A DNA stretch of 64,000 bases from JACVRW01 sp963819635 (GCA_963819635.1 CAWFWX010000003.1:1-64000), one strand, 5' to 3'; positions 27,027 to 36,880 are shown, counted from the stretch's first letter. Notes: generated by a model not told the origin, from the letters alone. Numbers and translations: made by a program.

Positions 27027-28058
27027 CTAGTTGATGTCTCCGATCACGACCTTCATCGCCTCGGCAGGGTGATCCATCGTCCAGCGGAGCGCCTCCGGCG
27101 CCCGCTCCAGCGGAAACTCCTGGGTGACCAGGTTCTCGAGACGGTCGCCGTTCCGCTCGACGAAGGCAACCGCCTCCTCGAACTCGCCACCCTGCGCGCA
27201 GCTCACGCCGAGCACGTCGAGCTCCTTGTCCACGAACCCGAACACCCGCAACGGGACGTCGTGGTGGGACATGCCCACCATCATCAGCCGGCCGGCCGAG
27301 ACCGCCGCCTCCATCCCGGCGCGGATCGCGTCGGGCGCGCCGGTCGCGTCCACCACGACCTCGGGACCCTCGCCTCCGGACCACTCGCGCACGAGCTCGA
27401 CGACCTCGTCCCCGCTCGTCCACGGGAGCACCTCGGCGCCCATGGTCGCGCCGATCTGGAGCCGGCTCTCGAGCTGGTCCACGATCAGGACTGCGGCGGC
27501 GCCGCGCTCCGACGCGAGCAGCGCGACCGCCTGCCCGATCGGGCCCGCGCCGAGGACCGCCACTTTCTCGCCCGGCTCGATGCGCGCCCTGTTCACGGTG
27601 CGCACGGCGATCGAGAGCGGCTCGGCCAGCGTGGCCACGGCCGGCCGCCGCTCGCTCGTCGGGAACACGAGCGACTCCGGCATGCGCAGCAGCTCCTGGA
27701 GCCCGCCGTCGGAGTGGATGCCGATCAGGCTGAAGTTGTCGCACACGTTGTGGCGGCCGATCCGGCACGGGTAGCAGTGGCCGCAGTGGCTCAGCGGGTG
27801 GAGCGCCACGGCGTCGCCGGGGGAGAGGCCGCGCTCGCAGTCAGGGCCGACCTCGTCGACGACGGCCGCGACCTCGTGGCCCTGGATGCGCGGAAAGCGG
27901 TTCATCTCGCCGAGCTCGCCCAGGAAGAAGTGGAAGTCCGAGCCGCAGATGCCGACAGCCTGTGGCCGGACGATCACCTCGCCCGGCCCCGCCTCGCGCG
28001 GCGCGTCGAGGTCGGCGAGCTCCATCACGGCACGATCCCGTGTGACGACGGCGCGCAC
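27027..28058 (-). CDS. Zinc-dependent alcohol dehydrogenase (MDR family)
   Basis: NAD(P)-dependent zinc alcohol dehydrogenase of 343 residues. Catalytic zinc site: Cys in VGICGSDFH and the GHE motif in IQGHEVAAVVDEVG. Structural zinc: Cys4 cluster CGHCYPCRIGRHNVC. Cofactor motif VLGAGPIGQAVALLA near residue 170. It resembles sorbitol/threonine dehydrogenases acting on secondary alcohols, which suits ketone formation in this operon. The GTG start is 2 nt after the SDR stop. Its stop overlaps the AGGAGG of the next gene. Confidence 0.88.
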   Translation of the reverse strand: MRAVVTRDRAVMELADLDAPREAGPGEVIVRPQAVGICGSDFHFFLGELGEMNRFPRIQGHEVAAVVDEVGPDCERGLSPGDAVALHPLSHCGHCYPCRIGRHNVCDNFSLIGIHSDGGLQELLRMPESLVFPTSERRPAVATLAEPLSIAVRTVNRARIEPGEKVAVLGAGPIGQAVALLASERGAAAVLIVDQLESRLQIGATMGAEVLPWTSGDEVVELVREWSGGEGPEVVVDATGAPDAIRAGMEAAVSAGRLMMVGMSHHDVPLRVFGFVDKELDVLGVSCAQGGEFEEAVAFVERNGDRLENLVTQEFPLERAPEALRWTMDHPAEAMKVVIGDIN

Positions 28059-28060
28059 GC

Positions 28061-28852
28061 TCAGACCCCGTGTGACATCAGGAGCTGTCCGCCGTCGACC
28101 GGGATGACGGCGCCGGTCATGAAGCTCGACGCGGGCGACGCGAGCAGCAGCGCCACGCCCTTCAGCTCGTCGGGCTCGGCCATCCGCCCGATCGCCACGA
28201 TGTCGTTCCACGCCTCGGGTGGGATCGGCGCCGCGTCGCCGCCGATGTTCGTCCTGAACGGCCCCGGCGCGATCGCGTTCACGTGCACGCCGTGCTTAGC
28301 CAGCTCGAGCGCCGCCTGGCGTACGAGGATGATCACCGCGGCCTTCGTGGCCGAGTACGAGTAGCCGACCATCGGGTCGGTGCCGAAGCCGGCCGTCGAG
28401 GCCGTCACGACGATCCGGCCGCTCCCCTGCGCCTTCATGTGCCGGGCCGCGGCCTTCATCGTCGACAGCACGCCGTTCAGGTTCACGCCGAGCACCCGCT
28501 CCCAGGCCTGCCAGTCCAGGTTCTCGAGCCCGCCGCTCGCGTGGACCACGCCCGGCTCGAGCGAGATCCCGGCGTTCGCGAACGCCACGTCCACGCCGCC
28601 CTGCTCATCGGCGACCTCGTCGAACAGGCGCTCGACCGCCGCCGCGTCCGACACGTCGAGCTGCACGGTGCGGACGTCGCCGCCGAGCCGGCCGGCCACC
28701 TGCTCCAGGCCGTTGCCGTCGAGGTCCGCGAGCGTCACGCGTGCGCCCGCGTCGGCCATCACCTCCGCCATCGCGAGGCCGAGCCCGCTCGCCGCCCCGG
28801 TCACGACGGTACGCGCGCCGGTCACGTCGAACAGGTCGGAGGCTGAGCTCAA
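28061..28852 (-). CDS. Short-chain dehydrogenase/reductase
   Basis: Classical SDR of 263 residues: cofactor motif TGAASGLGLAMA, NAG motif FANAGIS, catalytic Ser-Tyr-Lys in VTASTAGFG and YSYSATKAA, and the C-terminal GAVIPVDGG. It is NAD(P)-dependent and likely acts on a secondary alcohol. It starts with TTG overlapping the stop of the MetE-like gene (TTGA), which implies coupled translation. Together with the MetE-family protein upstream it recalls the EaCoMT plus hydroxypropyl-CoM dehydrogenase pair of epoxide metabolism, although that parallel is inference. Confidence 0.85.
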   Translation of the reverse strand: MSSASDLFDVTGARTVVTGAASGLGLAMAEVMADAGARVTLADLDGNGLEQVAGRLGGDVRTVQLDVSDAAAVERLFDEVADEQGGVDVAFANAGISLEPGVVHASGGLENLDWQAWERVLGVNLNGVLSTMKAAARHMKAQGSGRIVVTASTAGFGTDPMVGYSYSATKAAVIILVRQAALELAKHGVHVNAIAPGPFRTNIGGDAAPIPPEAWNDIVAIGRMAEPDELKGVALLLASPASSFMTGAVIPVDGGQLLMSHGV

Positions 28853-29964
28853 CCCCAGACCTCCTGGGCCACTTCCACGATCCGGCGCAGCTTCGCCTCC
28901 TGCTCCTCGCGCGTGACGAGGTTGCCCTCGGCCGTGGACGAGAAGCCGCACTGCGGCGACAGGCAGATCTGATCGATGTCGACGAAGCGGCTCGCCTCCT
29001 CGATCCGCTGCTTCAGCGCGTCCTTGTCCTCGAGCGCGCCGCGCTTGGTCGTGACGAGGCCCAGCACCACGAGCTTGCCCTTCGGGACGAAGCGCAGCGG
29101 CTCGAAGCCGCCCGAGCGGTCGTCGTCGTACTCGAGGAAGAAGCCGTCGACGCCGAGCTCGCCGAAGAGCGCCTCGGCGACGAAGTCGTAGCCGCCCTCG
29201 GCCACCCACGACGAGCGGAAGTTGCCGCGGCACATGTGTGTCGTGATGGTGATGCCCTCGGGCCGGTCCGCGAGCGCCTCGTTGATGTGGCGGATGTAGC
29301 TCTCGTGGAGGTGCTCGGCGTCCTCGCCGCGCTCGGACATCATCTTGCGCTGCTCGGGGTCGTTCAGATAGGCGAGGCTCGTGTCGTCGAACTGGAGGTA
29401 GGTGCAGCCGAGCTCGTGGACCATGCGCACCTGGTCGGCGTACGCGCTCGTGAGGTCCTGCCAGAACTGGTCCGGGTCGGGATAGACCTCGGGGTCGATC
29501 ATCGCCGCGCCGCCGCGGTAGTGCACCATGCTGGGCGACGGGATCGTGAGCTTCGGCGTGGTGCGCGTGACTGTGTCCCGGAGGAACTCGAAGTGGTCGC
29601 CGAAGGTCGGCTCGTGAAGGGCGACCCGCCCGTCCACCCTCAGGGCCGCGGGGGTGAAGTCGATCCCGCCCTCCGCGTTCTTGAAGTGCACGACGAGGTC
29701 GTCCTCGGCCTTGCTGACCCCCTCGAGCTGGTAGATGAAGTCCATGTGCCAGGACGCGCGGCGGAACTCGCCGTCGGTGGCCGACTGGAGGCCGACGTCC
29801 TCCTGCATCCGCACGACGTCGCGGATCGAGTCGTCCTCGAGCGCGCGCAGCTCGTCGCCGGGGAGGCGTCCCTCCGAGAACTCCTCGCGCGCCTTGAGGA
29901 GCGCCGGAGGACGTAGGAGACTTCCCACGTGGTCGGCTCTGAAGGGCGGTTCCTTACGGGGCAT
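28849..29964 (-). CDS. Cobalamin-independent MetE-family (EaCoMT-like size) zinc protein
   Basis: A 371-residue protein of the MetE C-terminal barrel family. FRADHVGSLLRP and the TDGEFRR motif lie at the N-terminal side. Zinc ligands are visible as His and Cys in THMCRGNF and Cys in SPQCGF. It lacks the N-terminal half of methionine synthase, so it is one of the short family members that alkylate a thiol; epoxyalkane:coenzyme M transferase has this size and fold. The thiol and alkyl donor are unknown. It is the first gene of the operon, transcribed from the gap at 29965-30091. Confidence 0.8.
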   Translation of the reverse strand: MPRKEPPFRADHVGSLLRPPALLKAREEFSEGRLPGDELRALEDDSIRDVVRMQEDVGLQSATDGEFRRASWHMDFIYQLEGVSKAEDDLVVHFKNAEGGIDFTPAALRVDGRVALHEPTFGDHFEFLRDTVTRTTPKLTIPSPSMVHYRGGAAMIDPEVYPDPDQFWQDLTSAYADQVRMVHELGCTYLQFDDTSLAYLNDPEQRKMMSERGEDAEHLHESYIRHINEALADRPEGITITTHMCRGNFRSSWVAEGGYDFVAEALFGELGVDGFFLEYDDDRSGGFEPLRFVPKGKLVVLGLVTTKRGALEDKDALKQRIEEASRFVDIDQICLSPQCGFSSTAEGNLVTREEQEAKLRRIVEVAQEVWG

Positions 29965-30019
29965 CGCGAGTCCTCATCGTGGTCGGTTTCGCGTTCAGTA
30001 TCTCGGATCGAGCGTAATC

Positions 30020-30034
30020 ATCAAACAATTTGAC
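30020..30034. promoter_or_regulatory. Operator-like palindrome ATCAAA-CAA-TTTGAC in divergent promoter
   Basis: TCAAA-CAA-TTTGA is a perfect 5-bp inverted repeat with a 3-nt centre, in the 127-bp gap between the minus-strand operon (start 29964) and the ABC importer (start 30092). Its half-site TTTGAC and spacing match sites at 70-86 and 42434-42450. It is well placed to regulate both directions. The remaining gap holds the GGAGGAG ribosome binding site of the importer. Confidence 0.5.
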
Positions 30035-30091
30035 CCGTCGCGTTGCCTGGGTTAGGCTGGCCGCGCCGTCGTCCCCTGAGGAGGAGCTTTC

Positions 30092-31436
30092 GTGAGGAAC
30101 CAGCTCGGTCGGCTAATGGTGCTGTTGGTGCTGGCGCTCAGCATGTCGCTCGTGGTCGCAGCCTGTGGCGACGACGATGACGACGGCGGAGGCGGGGGCG
30201 GAGGCGGAAGCGGAGCCGACTTCGCCGGCGAGGAGGGCAAGACAGAGGCGTCCAAGTGCGGCGCCGGCAACGGTGAGAAGGCGACTGGCGAGCCGATCAA
30301 GATCGGCGCCATCAACACAAAGCTGCCCAGGCACCGACTTCACCGAGATCGGCAGGACCGTCGAGGCGTACTTCAAGTGCGTGAACGACAACGGCGGCAT
30401 CAAGGGCCGGCCGCTGCAGATGGTGCTCGAGACCGAGGCCATCGACCCGGCGCAGGCCGCGTCCGCCGCGAAGAAGCTGATCGAGACGGACAAGGTGCTC
30501 GGCATCGTCGGCAACACGAGCATCATCGAGTGCGCCGTCAACCACCAGTACTACGAGCAGCAGGGCTACTACGTCATCGGCTCGGGCATCGCGCCCGAGT
30601 GCTACGGCACGTCCAACTTCGCGGCGGTCAACATGGGACCGCGCCACAGCGTCACGGGCGCCACGCAGTATCTGATCCGTGAGGGCGTCGAGAAGCTGGT
30701 GCTGATCCAGTCGAAGGTCCCCGGCACCGAGTACATCGAGGGCGGCTTCCTCGCGCTCGCCAAGCAGGAGGGCGTCGAGACCGAGAGCCTCGCCGAGGCC
30801 GTGCCGATCCAGGACGCGAACTCGGTGGCGCTGAAGGTCGTCCAGGCCGCGGGCGACGGCGGTGGCGTGGTGCTGAACTTCACGCCTCCGGAGGCGCTCA
30901 AGATCCTCCAGGCCGCTGCGCAGCAGGGGCTCCAGGATCGCGTCAAGTGGGCCTGCTCGACGCCGTGCAACACGGATTTCCTGGCCGACGCGCTCGGGGG
31001 CGCCTTCGACGACAAGCTGGGCGTCAACGCCGAGCTGAACCTCGTCAGCGTGGACGCGCCCGACACGAACCTCTACAAGCAGGTGCTGAAGGACTACGCC
31101 CCCGACATCGCGCTGGGCAGCTTCAGCCAGATGGGCTTCCTCGAAGGTCGCATCGCGACCGAGGCGATGAACGGCATCGACGGCGAGATCACGAAGGAGA
31201 GCGTCAACGAGGCCTTCAAGAGCGTCGAGAACTTCGAGACCGACATCCTCTGCAAGCCGTGGTACTACGGCGACGGGCCGCTCCACATCCCGAACAACAC
31301 GGACTGGACCGTGACGCCGAAGGGCAAGACCATGGTGCTGAAGGAGGACTGCTTCGAGATCTCGGACGCCGACGCGCCGATCAAGCGGGTCCGCGACCTC
31401 GAGAAGGAGAACGGCATCTACAAGCCGGTTGAGTGA
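30092..31436 (+). CDS. Branched-chain-amino-acid-type ABC substrate-binding lipoprotein; frameshifted
   Basis: LivK-like extracellular binding protein, 447 residues after correction. A signal peptide ends in lipobox SLVVAAC with Cys25, followed by a low-complexity Asp5/Gly-rich tether. The periplasmic-binding fold type I begins at IKIGAINTKLPG. One extra C in CCC 30326-30328 breaks the frame; removing it gives LPGTDFTEIG. In catabolic islands such LivK homologues often bind aromatic acids rather than amino acids; this is context inference. GTG start with GGAGGAG seven bases upstream. First gene of the transporter operon. Confidence 0.88.
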
Positions 31437-31466
31437 CAGCGATCAAGGGGCGCCCATAGGGACGCG

Positions 31467-32354
31467 ATGCCAAGCTGGGAAGAGTTCCAACCGTTCATAG
31501 TCACCGGTTTGGCGCTCGGTGGGGTGTACGCCCTATCCGGTGTCGGAATGGTGGTGCTTTACCGGACCACCGGCGTGCTGAACCTCGCGTTCGGTGCCGT
31601 CGGGGCTATGGGCGCCCTGATCGCCTGGCAGCTCATCAACGAGGGGGGCTGGGGCGAGTACCCGGCCTACTTCGTCTGCATCCTGTTCGGCGCGGTGATC
31701 ACGCTCGCGTACGGGGTGCTCTTCGGCCCGCCGCTGGCCGGGCGCGACCCGCTCGTCAAGGCGAGCGCCACGCTCGGGCTGGCGCTGATCCTGCTCGGAA
31801 CGATGTCCTGGATCTGGAGCGACAAGGCGCGCTCGATGATCCTCCCGACCTCGACCGAGAACTTCCAGGTCGGCGACGTGCTCGTGAACTACACGCAGGT
31901 GATCGGCCTCGCGTTCGGCGTGACGGTGACGATCGCGACCGTGCTGTTCCTGAAGTTCACGAAGCTGGGTACCGCCATGCGCGGACTCGCCAACGACCGC
32001 GAGATCACCGCCACGCTCGGCGTGCCGGTGCGGCGCGTCGAGGCGTCGGCGTGGCTCGCCAGCGGCATCCTGTCCGGGATCTCCGGGCTGCTTCTGTCGA
32101 ACCTGGTCGGGCTCGACGCCGCGACGCTCACGTTCCTCGTGATTTCGTCGCTGGCCGCGGCCCTGATCGCGCGCCTACAGTCGGTGGTGGTCACGCTGAT
32201 CGCTGGCCTCGTGGTCGGCCTCGCCACGGCCCTGGCGACTCCGATCCTGTCCATCTCCGAGTACCGCAACGCGACGCCCTTCGTGCTGGCCACGCTGGCG
32301 CTGCTGTTCCTGTCCCGCAAGGGCGGGCTGTCGGTCGGCGGCAGGGCCGTCTAG
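31467..32354 (+). CDS. LivH-type ABC permease
   Basis: Inner-membrane permease of 295 residues with about eight hydrophobic helices; the first is GVYALSGVGMVVLYRTTGV-like, typical of LivH, and the conserved AMRGLANDREITATLGV loop contacts the ATPase. ATG 31467 is 30 nt after the binding-protein stop. TAG is immediately followed by the GTG of the second permease. Probably imports the same aromatic or carboxylic substrate as the binding protein recognises. Confidence 0.9.
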   Translation: MPSWEEFQPFIVTGLALGGVYALSGVGMVVLYRTTGVLNLAFGAVGAMGALIAWQLINEGGWGEYPAYFVCILFGAVITLAYGVLFGPPLAGRDPLVKASATLGLALILLGTMSWIWSDKARSMILPTSTENFQVGDVLVNYTQVIGLAFGVTVTIATVLFLKFTKLGTAMRGLANDREITATLGVPVRRVEASAWLASGILSGISGLLLSNLVGLDAATLTFLVISSLAAALIARLQSVVVTLIAGLVVGLATALATPILSISEYRNATPFVLATLALLFLSRKGGLSVGGRAV

Positions 32355-33395
32355 GTGGGCGCGCTCAGGCTCGACAGGGACGAGGCCGTGCGGGCGGCGG
32401 TGATCGTGGTGCTGCTCTTCATCGTGCTGCTCGCGCTGCCGGCGCGCATGAGCGCCTACTGGGTCTCGGTCACGACCCAGGTGGCGATCTTCTCCGTTGT
32501 CGCGCTCGGGCTCGGGCTCCTGATCGGGCGCGTGGGCATGGTCTCGCTCGGGCAGATCGCGGTGCTCGCGCTCGGCGCCTGGGTGGGCGCGCGGCTCTTC
32601 TTCGCGACCGGGCTTCCGTTCCCGATCGTGCTGCTGCTCACCGGACTGATCACGATGGTGCTGGGCACGCTCGTCGGGCTGCCCGCGCTGCGAATGAGCG
32701 GGCTCTATCTGGCGCTGATCACGCTCATGCTCGCGGGCGCGATCACCGTCGTGCTCACGGCCACGAACTTCCCGAACGGCGGCGAGGGCTTCCTCGGGCA
32801 CGTGGAGAACGACTTCGGCAACCCCGAGGTGCGGCGGCCGGCGATCGCGGAGAGCGGTCCGGGCTACTTCCGCTACACGGTCGTCGCCGGCCGGGCTGAT
32901 GTTCCTGCTCGCGCTCGTCGCACGTGCGCGGCAAGCCCGGCCGCGCCTGGGCGGCCATCCGGCAGAGCGAGCCGGCGGCGCTCGCGGCCGGGGTGAACAT
33001 CACGCTCTACAAGCTGTGGGCATTCGCGCTGGCCGCGTTCATTACGGGCGTCGCCGGGCGGCCTGCTGGCGGCCAACGTCGGCGAGGTGTTCACCTACCA
33101 GTTCCCGACGAGCCAGAACATCGAGCTGCTGGCGGTCGTGCTGATGGGCGGCATCTACAGCATCTGGGGCGCGATCGTGGCCGGCGCGCTGATGAAGCTG
33201 CTGCCGGCCCTGCTCGACAACTGGGGCCTGCCCGCCGACCTGCTGACGATCCTGTTCGGGGTCGGCGTCCTGCAGGTGCTCCTGACCGCGCCGGCCGGGC
33301 TCGTCTACCAGTTCCCGAAGGACATGAAGCGGCTCGGCGGCGCCGTCGCCGGCCTGTTCAGGCGGAGCGCTCCTGCGGGTGGGCGAGCGTCGTGA
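32355..33395 (+). CDS. LivM-type ABC permease; three frameshifts
   Basis: Second permease of the importer. The protein is spread over three frames, and three single-base insertions (GGG 32893-32895, near 32921, GGG 33056-33058) must be removed to give a 345-residue LivM. Before the breaks are typical helices and the LPALRMSGLYLALITLML block. After them come GKPGRAWAAIRQSEPAA, the coupling loop, and FALAAFITGVAGG. The stop overlaps the ATPase GTG. All three changes are +1, and the net frame returns to the initial one, so the gene is probably intact in the organism. Confidence 0.82.
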
Positions 33396-34130
33396 TCGCG
33401 ATCCGCGACCTGACGGTGAAGTTCGGCGGCGTCATCCCGCTCGACGCCATCTCGCTGACGTTCGAGTCCGGCACCTGCGGCCTGATCGGGCCGAACGGCG
33501 CGGGCAAGACCACGTTCTTCAACGTGCTCAGCGGCTTCGTGCGACCCAGCGGGCGGGTCGGTCGAGGCCTTCGGCGAGGACCTGCTCGCGATGCCTCACT
33601 ACCGGCGCGCGCGCTGGGGCCTGCGGCGGACCTTCCAGACCGAGCAGGCGATCGAGGAGCTCTCGGTCGCGGGCAACGTCGCGCTCGCGCACGAGCACTC
33701 CAAGCTGGGCGACCGCGCGTCCCGCCGCGAGGACGTTCTGGGCGCGATCTCGTTCGTCGGCCTCGACGTCGACCCCGACGCACAGGTGGGGACGCTCGGA
33801 GCGCGGGAGCGGCGTCTCGTCGAGGTGGCTCGCGCGGTGGTCGGCAAGCCGCGGCTCGTGCTGCTCGACGAGCCCGGCGCGGGGCTGCCCGACGACGAGA
33901 CCCAGCACCTCGGCCGGGTGATCCAGAAGATCCCCGAGCACATGGGTGCGCTCGTGATCCTGGTGGACCACGACATGAGCCTCGTGTCCGCCTGCTGCGA
34001 GACGACCGCGGTGCTCGACTTCGGCAGGGTGATCGCCTCGGGACCGACGGCGGAGGTGCTGCGCAACAAGGACGTCATGCGCGCCTACCTCGGCACCGAA
34101 GAGGTCGAGGGCACGGAGCAGGTGGCATGA
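33392..34130 (+). CDS. LivG-type ABC ATPase; frameshifted
   Basis: ATP-binding subunit (245 residues corrected). Walker A GPNGAGKTTF, the LivG-specific RTFQTEQ, a degenerate signature (TLGARERRLVEVAR), Walker B LVLLDEPGAGL and the switch histidine in LVDHDMSLV. The frame breaks at GGG 33551-33553; removing one G gives SGGSVEAFGEDLL. The signature LSGGQ is replaced by LGARE, which occurs in some LivG relatives. GTG overlaps the permease stop; the end overlaps livF. Confidence 0.85.
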
Positions 34131-34880
34131 GCACCGGCGACAACGGCACGCGACTGGTCCTGGACAGGTTCACGGTCGCCCGAGGCGAGCGGGACGTGGT
34201 GCGCGACGTCAGCCTCGAGATTCCGCAGGGCGAGGTCACGGCGCTGCTCGGGCCGAACGGCGCCGGCAAGTCCAGCCTCGTGCTCGGCGTGGCCGGCGTG
34301 CTGCGCCCGAGCCACGGCAGCAGCATCAAGCTCGACGGTCAGGAGCTCGCGGGGAAGCGGCCCGAGCGGATCCGCCGCGCCGGCGTGGCCGTGGTGCCCG
34401 AGGGGCAGGCGGCTGCTCTCGGATCTGACCGTCGAGGAGAACATCGAGGTGGCGTGCTACGCGCTCTCGCGCCACGACGCGGTCGCGGGGCGCCAGTGGG
34501 CGCTCGAGCTGTTCCCCGAGCTGCAGCAGCGCTTCGACACGGCGGCCAGCTCGCTCTCGGGCGGCGAGCAGCAGATGCTCGTGCTCGCGCAGGCGCTCGT
34601 TTCGAAGCCCAAGTTCATCCTCATCGACGAGCTGTCGCTCGGTCTCGCCCCCGTAGTCCTGAAGAGGCTGATCCCGACGATCCGCACGGTCGCGGAGTCG
34701 GGCGTCGGCGTCCTGTTGATCGAGCAGTTCGCGACCGTCGCGCTCGACCTCGCCCAGCAGGTCCACGTGATGGACCGCGGGCGGATCGAGTCGTCGGGCT
34801 CCGCGAGCCAGTTCAAGGAGAACCCCGAGCTGCTCCAATCGTCCTATCTGCTCCGCGGAAGCCTGGAGGCTGCCGGATGA
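34127..34880 (+). CDS. LivF-type ABC ATPase; frameshifted
   Basis: Second ATPase (250 residues corrected). Walker A GPNGAGKSS, signature SSLSGGEQQMLVLAQAL, Walker B FILIDELSLGLAP and switch His replaced by Gln (LLIEQFATVA), as usual in LivF. Removing one G at 34408-34409 restores VVPEGQRLLSDLTVEEN. ATG overlaps the LivG stop and its stop overlaps the start of the E1 alpha gene, so the importer and the dehydrogenase belong to one transcript. Confidence 0.86.
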
Positions 34881-35880
34881 ACAAGAAGCGAAACACTCGA
34901 GTCGATGCTGACGATCCGCCGCTTCGAGGAGAACGTGGTCGGGCTCTTCCAGGCGGAGGAGTTCATGACGCACTTCCACCTCTACATCGGCCAGGAGGCG
35001 ACCGGGGTGGCGCTGATGGAGGCGCTCGGGCCGGACGACAGGATCGCCACCCACCACCGCAACCACGGCCACGTGCTCGCGCGCGGCGTGGACCCGAAGC
35101 TGGCCTTCGCGGAGATCCTCGGCCGCGAGAACGGCATCAACCGCGGCGCCGGCGGCACGATGCACATGTCGGACTCCGATCGCGGCTTCATCTCCACCTC
35201 GGCGATCGTCGGCGGCAGCATCAGCCTCGCGACCGGCGCGGGCTTCGCCATGAAGACGCGCGGCGGCGACGCCATCGCCGTCGGCCTGTTCGGCGACGGC
35301 GCGCTCGAGGAGGGCGTCTCGTACGAGTCGCTCAACCTCGCGGCCCTGTGGGACCTGCCGGTCCTGCTACGTCTGCGAGAACAACAGCGAGGGCGCGCTC
35401 GGCTCGGCCGGCGGCGGCTTCCCCACCTCCGTCTCGGCGGTGGACGACCTGACCGACATCCCGCGCACGTTCGGGATCCCGATCGAGACGGTGGACGGCC
35501 GCGACCCGGAGGCCGTCTTCGAGGTCGTCTCGAAGGGCGTCGAGCACACACGCGCGCGCAAGGGGCCGTTCTTCGTGCACGTGGCCACCGCGCGCTATGC
35601 GGGCACCCAGCCGCTGTGGCCGAATCTGCCGACCGGCGAGACCGACATCTCGATGGCGTGGGACGACTCTGGCATCTCCGGCGAGCACGAGCAGTGGTAC
35701 CGCGAGCACGACCCGGTGCTCGGCTACGCCCGCAAGCTGCTCGCCGCGGGCGAGATCAGCCAGGACGAGCTGACCGAGCTCGACGCCCAGGTGCGCGAGC
35801 GCATCGCCGAGGCGCGCCAGTTCGCGCTCGACAGCCCGCGGCCCACCCCCGAAAGCGCACTCGACCACGTCTTCGCCTGA
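34877..35880 (+). CDS. ThDP-dependent E1 dehydrogenase, alpha subunit (acetoin/2-oxoacid type); two frameshifts
   Basis: Alpha subunit (333 residues corrected) of a pyruvate/acetoin-dehydrogenase-type E1. LTIRRFEENVVGLFQ near the start, HRNHGHVLARG, GGTMHM and the ThDP motif GDGALEEG ending in YVCENN are all present. Single-base insertions near 34889 and 35366 split the frame; correction gives KKETLESMLTIRR and LYVCENNSEG. It pairs with the beta gene 13 nt downstream. No E2 or E3 gene is near, so the acceptor and real substrate are unclear; it may act on a diketone or oxoacid derived from aromatic side chains. Confidence 0.82.
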
Positions 35881-35893
35881 GGAGCCGATCACC

Positions 35894-36880
35894 ATGGCAA
35901 CCAAGAACTACGCCGACGCGATGCTGGACGTCCTCACGACCTTCATGGAGGAGGACCCCGAGTTCGTCGTGATGGGGAACGAGGTGCTCGGCATCGGCCC
36001 GCAGGCGATGCAGTTCGAGCCCTTCCAGCAGAAGTACGGCGACCGCATCTACTTCCCGCCCTGCTCCGAGGCCGCCTACTCGGCGCTGGCGGCCGGCGCG
36101 GCGATGTGCGGCCAGCGCATGTTCCTGCACCTCGGCCTCGCGCCGTTCGCCTACCCCGCGTACTCCACGCTCGCGAGCGAGGTCGCGACCGCGCGGCAGG
36201 GCTCGGGCGGCCGCGTCAGCGTCCCCGCGACGTTCCACATCAGCCACGGACTGCTGCACGGCGGCGCGGCCCAGCACTCGGAGAGCCCGATGGGCATCTT
36301 CTGGGGCATCGCGGGCATCGAGATCGTGGTGCCGTGGGAGCCGGCTGACCTCAAGGGCCTGCTGCGCACCGCGATCAAGAGCGACAACCCGACGCTCGTG
36401 ATCACGCACGCCTTCGGCTACGGCACCGAGGGCGAGGTGCCCGACGACGACTACGAGATCCCGTTCGGCGAGGCGACCGTGAAGCGCGAGGGCTCCGACG
36501 TGACGATCGTGGCCTGCTCGATGATGGTCGCGCAGTCGATGGGCGCCGCCGAGGCGCTCGCCGGCGAGGGCATCGACGCCGAGGTGATCGACCTGCGGAC
36601 GCTCGTCCCGCTCGACGAGCGGACGATCCTCGACTCGGTCGCCAAGACCGGCCACCTCGTGATCGCCGACGAGGGCCGCCTGCGCTGCGGTGTCGCCTCC
36701 GAGATCGCCGCGACGGTCGCCGAGCACGGCTACGACTCGCTCAAGGCGGCGCCCGCCCGCGTCGCCCGGATCGACGCGCCGGTGCCGGGCAACGCGGTCC
36801 AGGAGGCGTACCTGTCGCCCAGCGTGGAGAAGATCGTCGACGCCGCGAAGCAGGCCGTCGGAGCGCGCGCCACGGCCTGA
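35894..36880 (+). CDS. ThDP-dependent E1 dehydrogenase, beta subunit
   Basis: A 328-residue beta subunit with a transketolase pyrimidine-binding domain (CSEAAYSALAAGAAMCG, with the E-x-A-like position altered from the usual ISE) and C-terminal domain (VIDLRTLVPLDERTI). The family glutamate that activates ThDP is normally in SEAA, present here. AQHSESPMGIFWGI matches the His/Ser region near the active site. ATG 35894 is preceded by GGAG. Intact frame, unlike its neighbours. Confidence 0.85.
   Translation: MATKNYADAMLDVLTTFMEEDPEFVVMGNEVLGIGPQAMQFEPFQQKYGDRIYFPPCSEAAYSALAAGAAMCGQRMFLHLGLAPFAYPAYSTLASEVATARQGSGGRVSVPATFHISHGLLHGGAAQHSESPMGIFWGIAGIEIVVPWEPADLKGLLRTAIKSDNPTLVITHAFGYGTEGEVPDDDYEIPFGEATVKREGSDVTIVACSMMVAQSMGAAEALAGEGIDAEVIDLRTLVPLDERTILDSVAKTGHLVIADEGRLRCGVASEIAATVAEHGYDSLKAAPARVARIDAPVPGNAVQEAYLSPSVEKIVDAAKQAVGARATA

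Noticed and set aside
30170..30225. Tandem GAC/GGC-rich repeat near the binding-protein start
   Set aside because: It encodes the Asp/Gly linker after the lipoprotein cysteine, which is normal for Gram-positive binding lipoproteins.
32924..35452. 842-residue open frame spanning permease, ATPases and E1 alpha
   Set aside because: It mixes real segments with out-of-frame arginine-rich stretches produced by several +1 errors.
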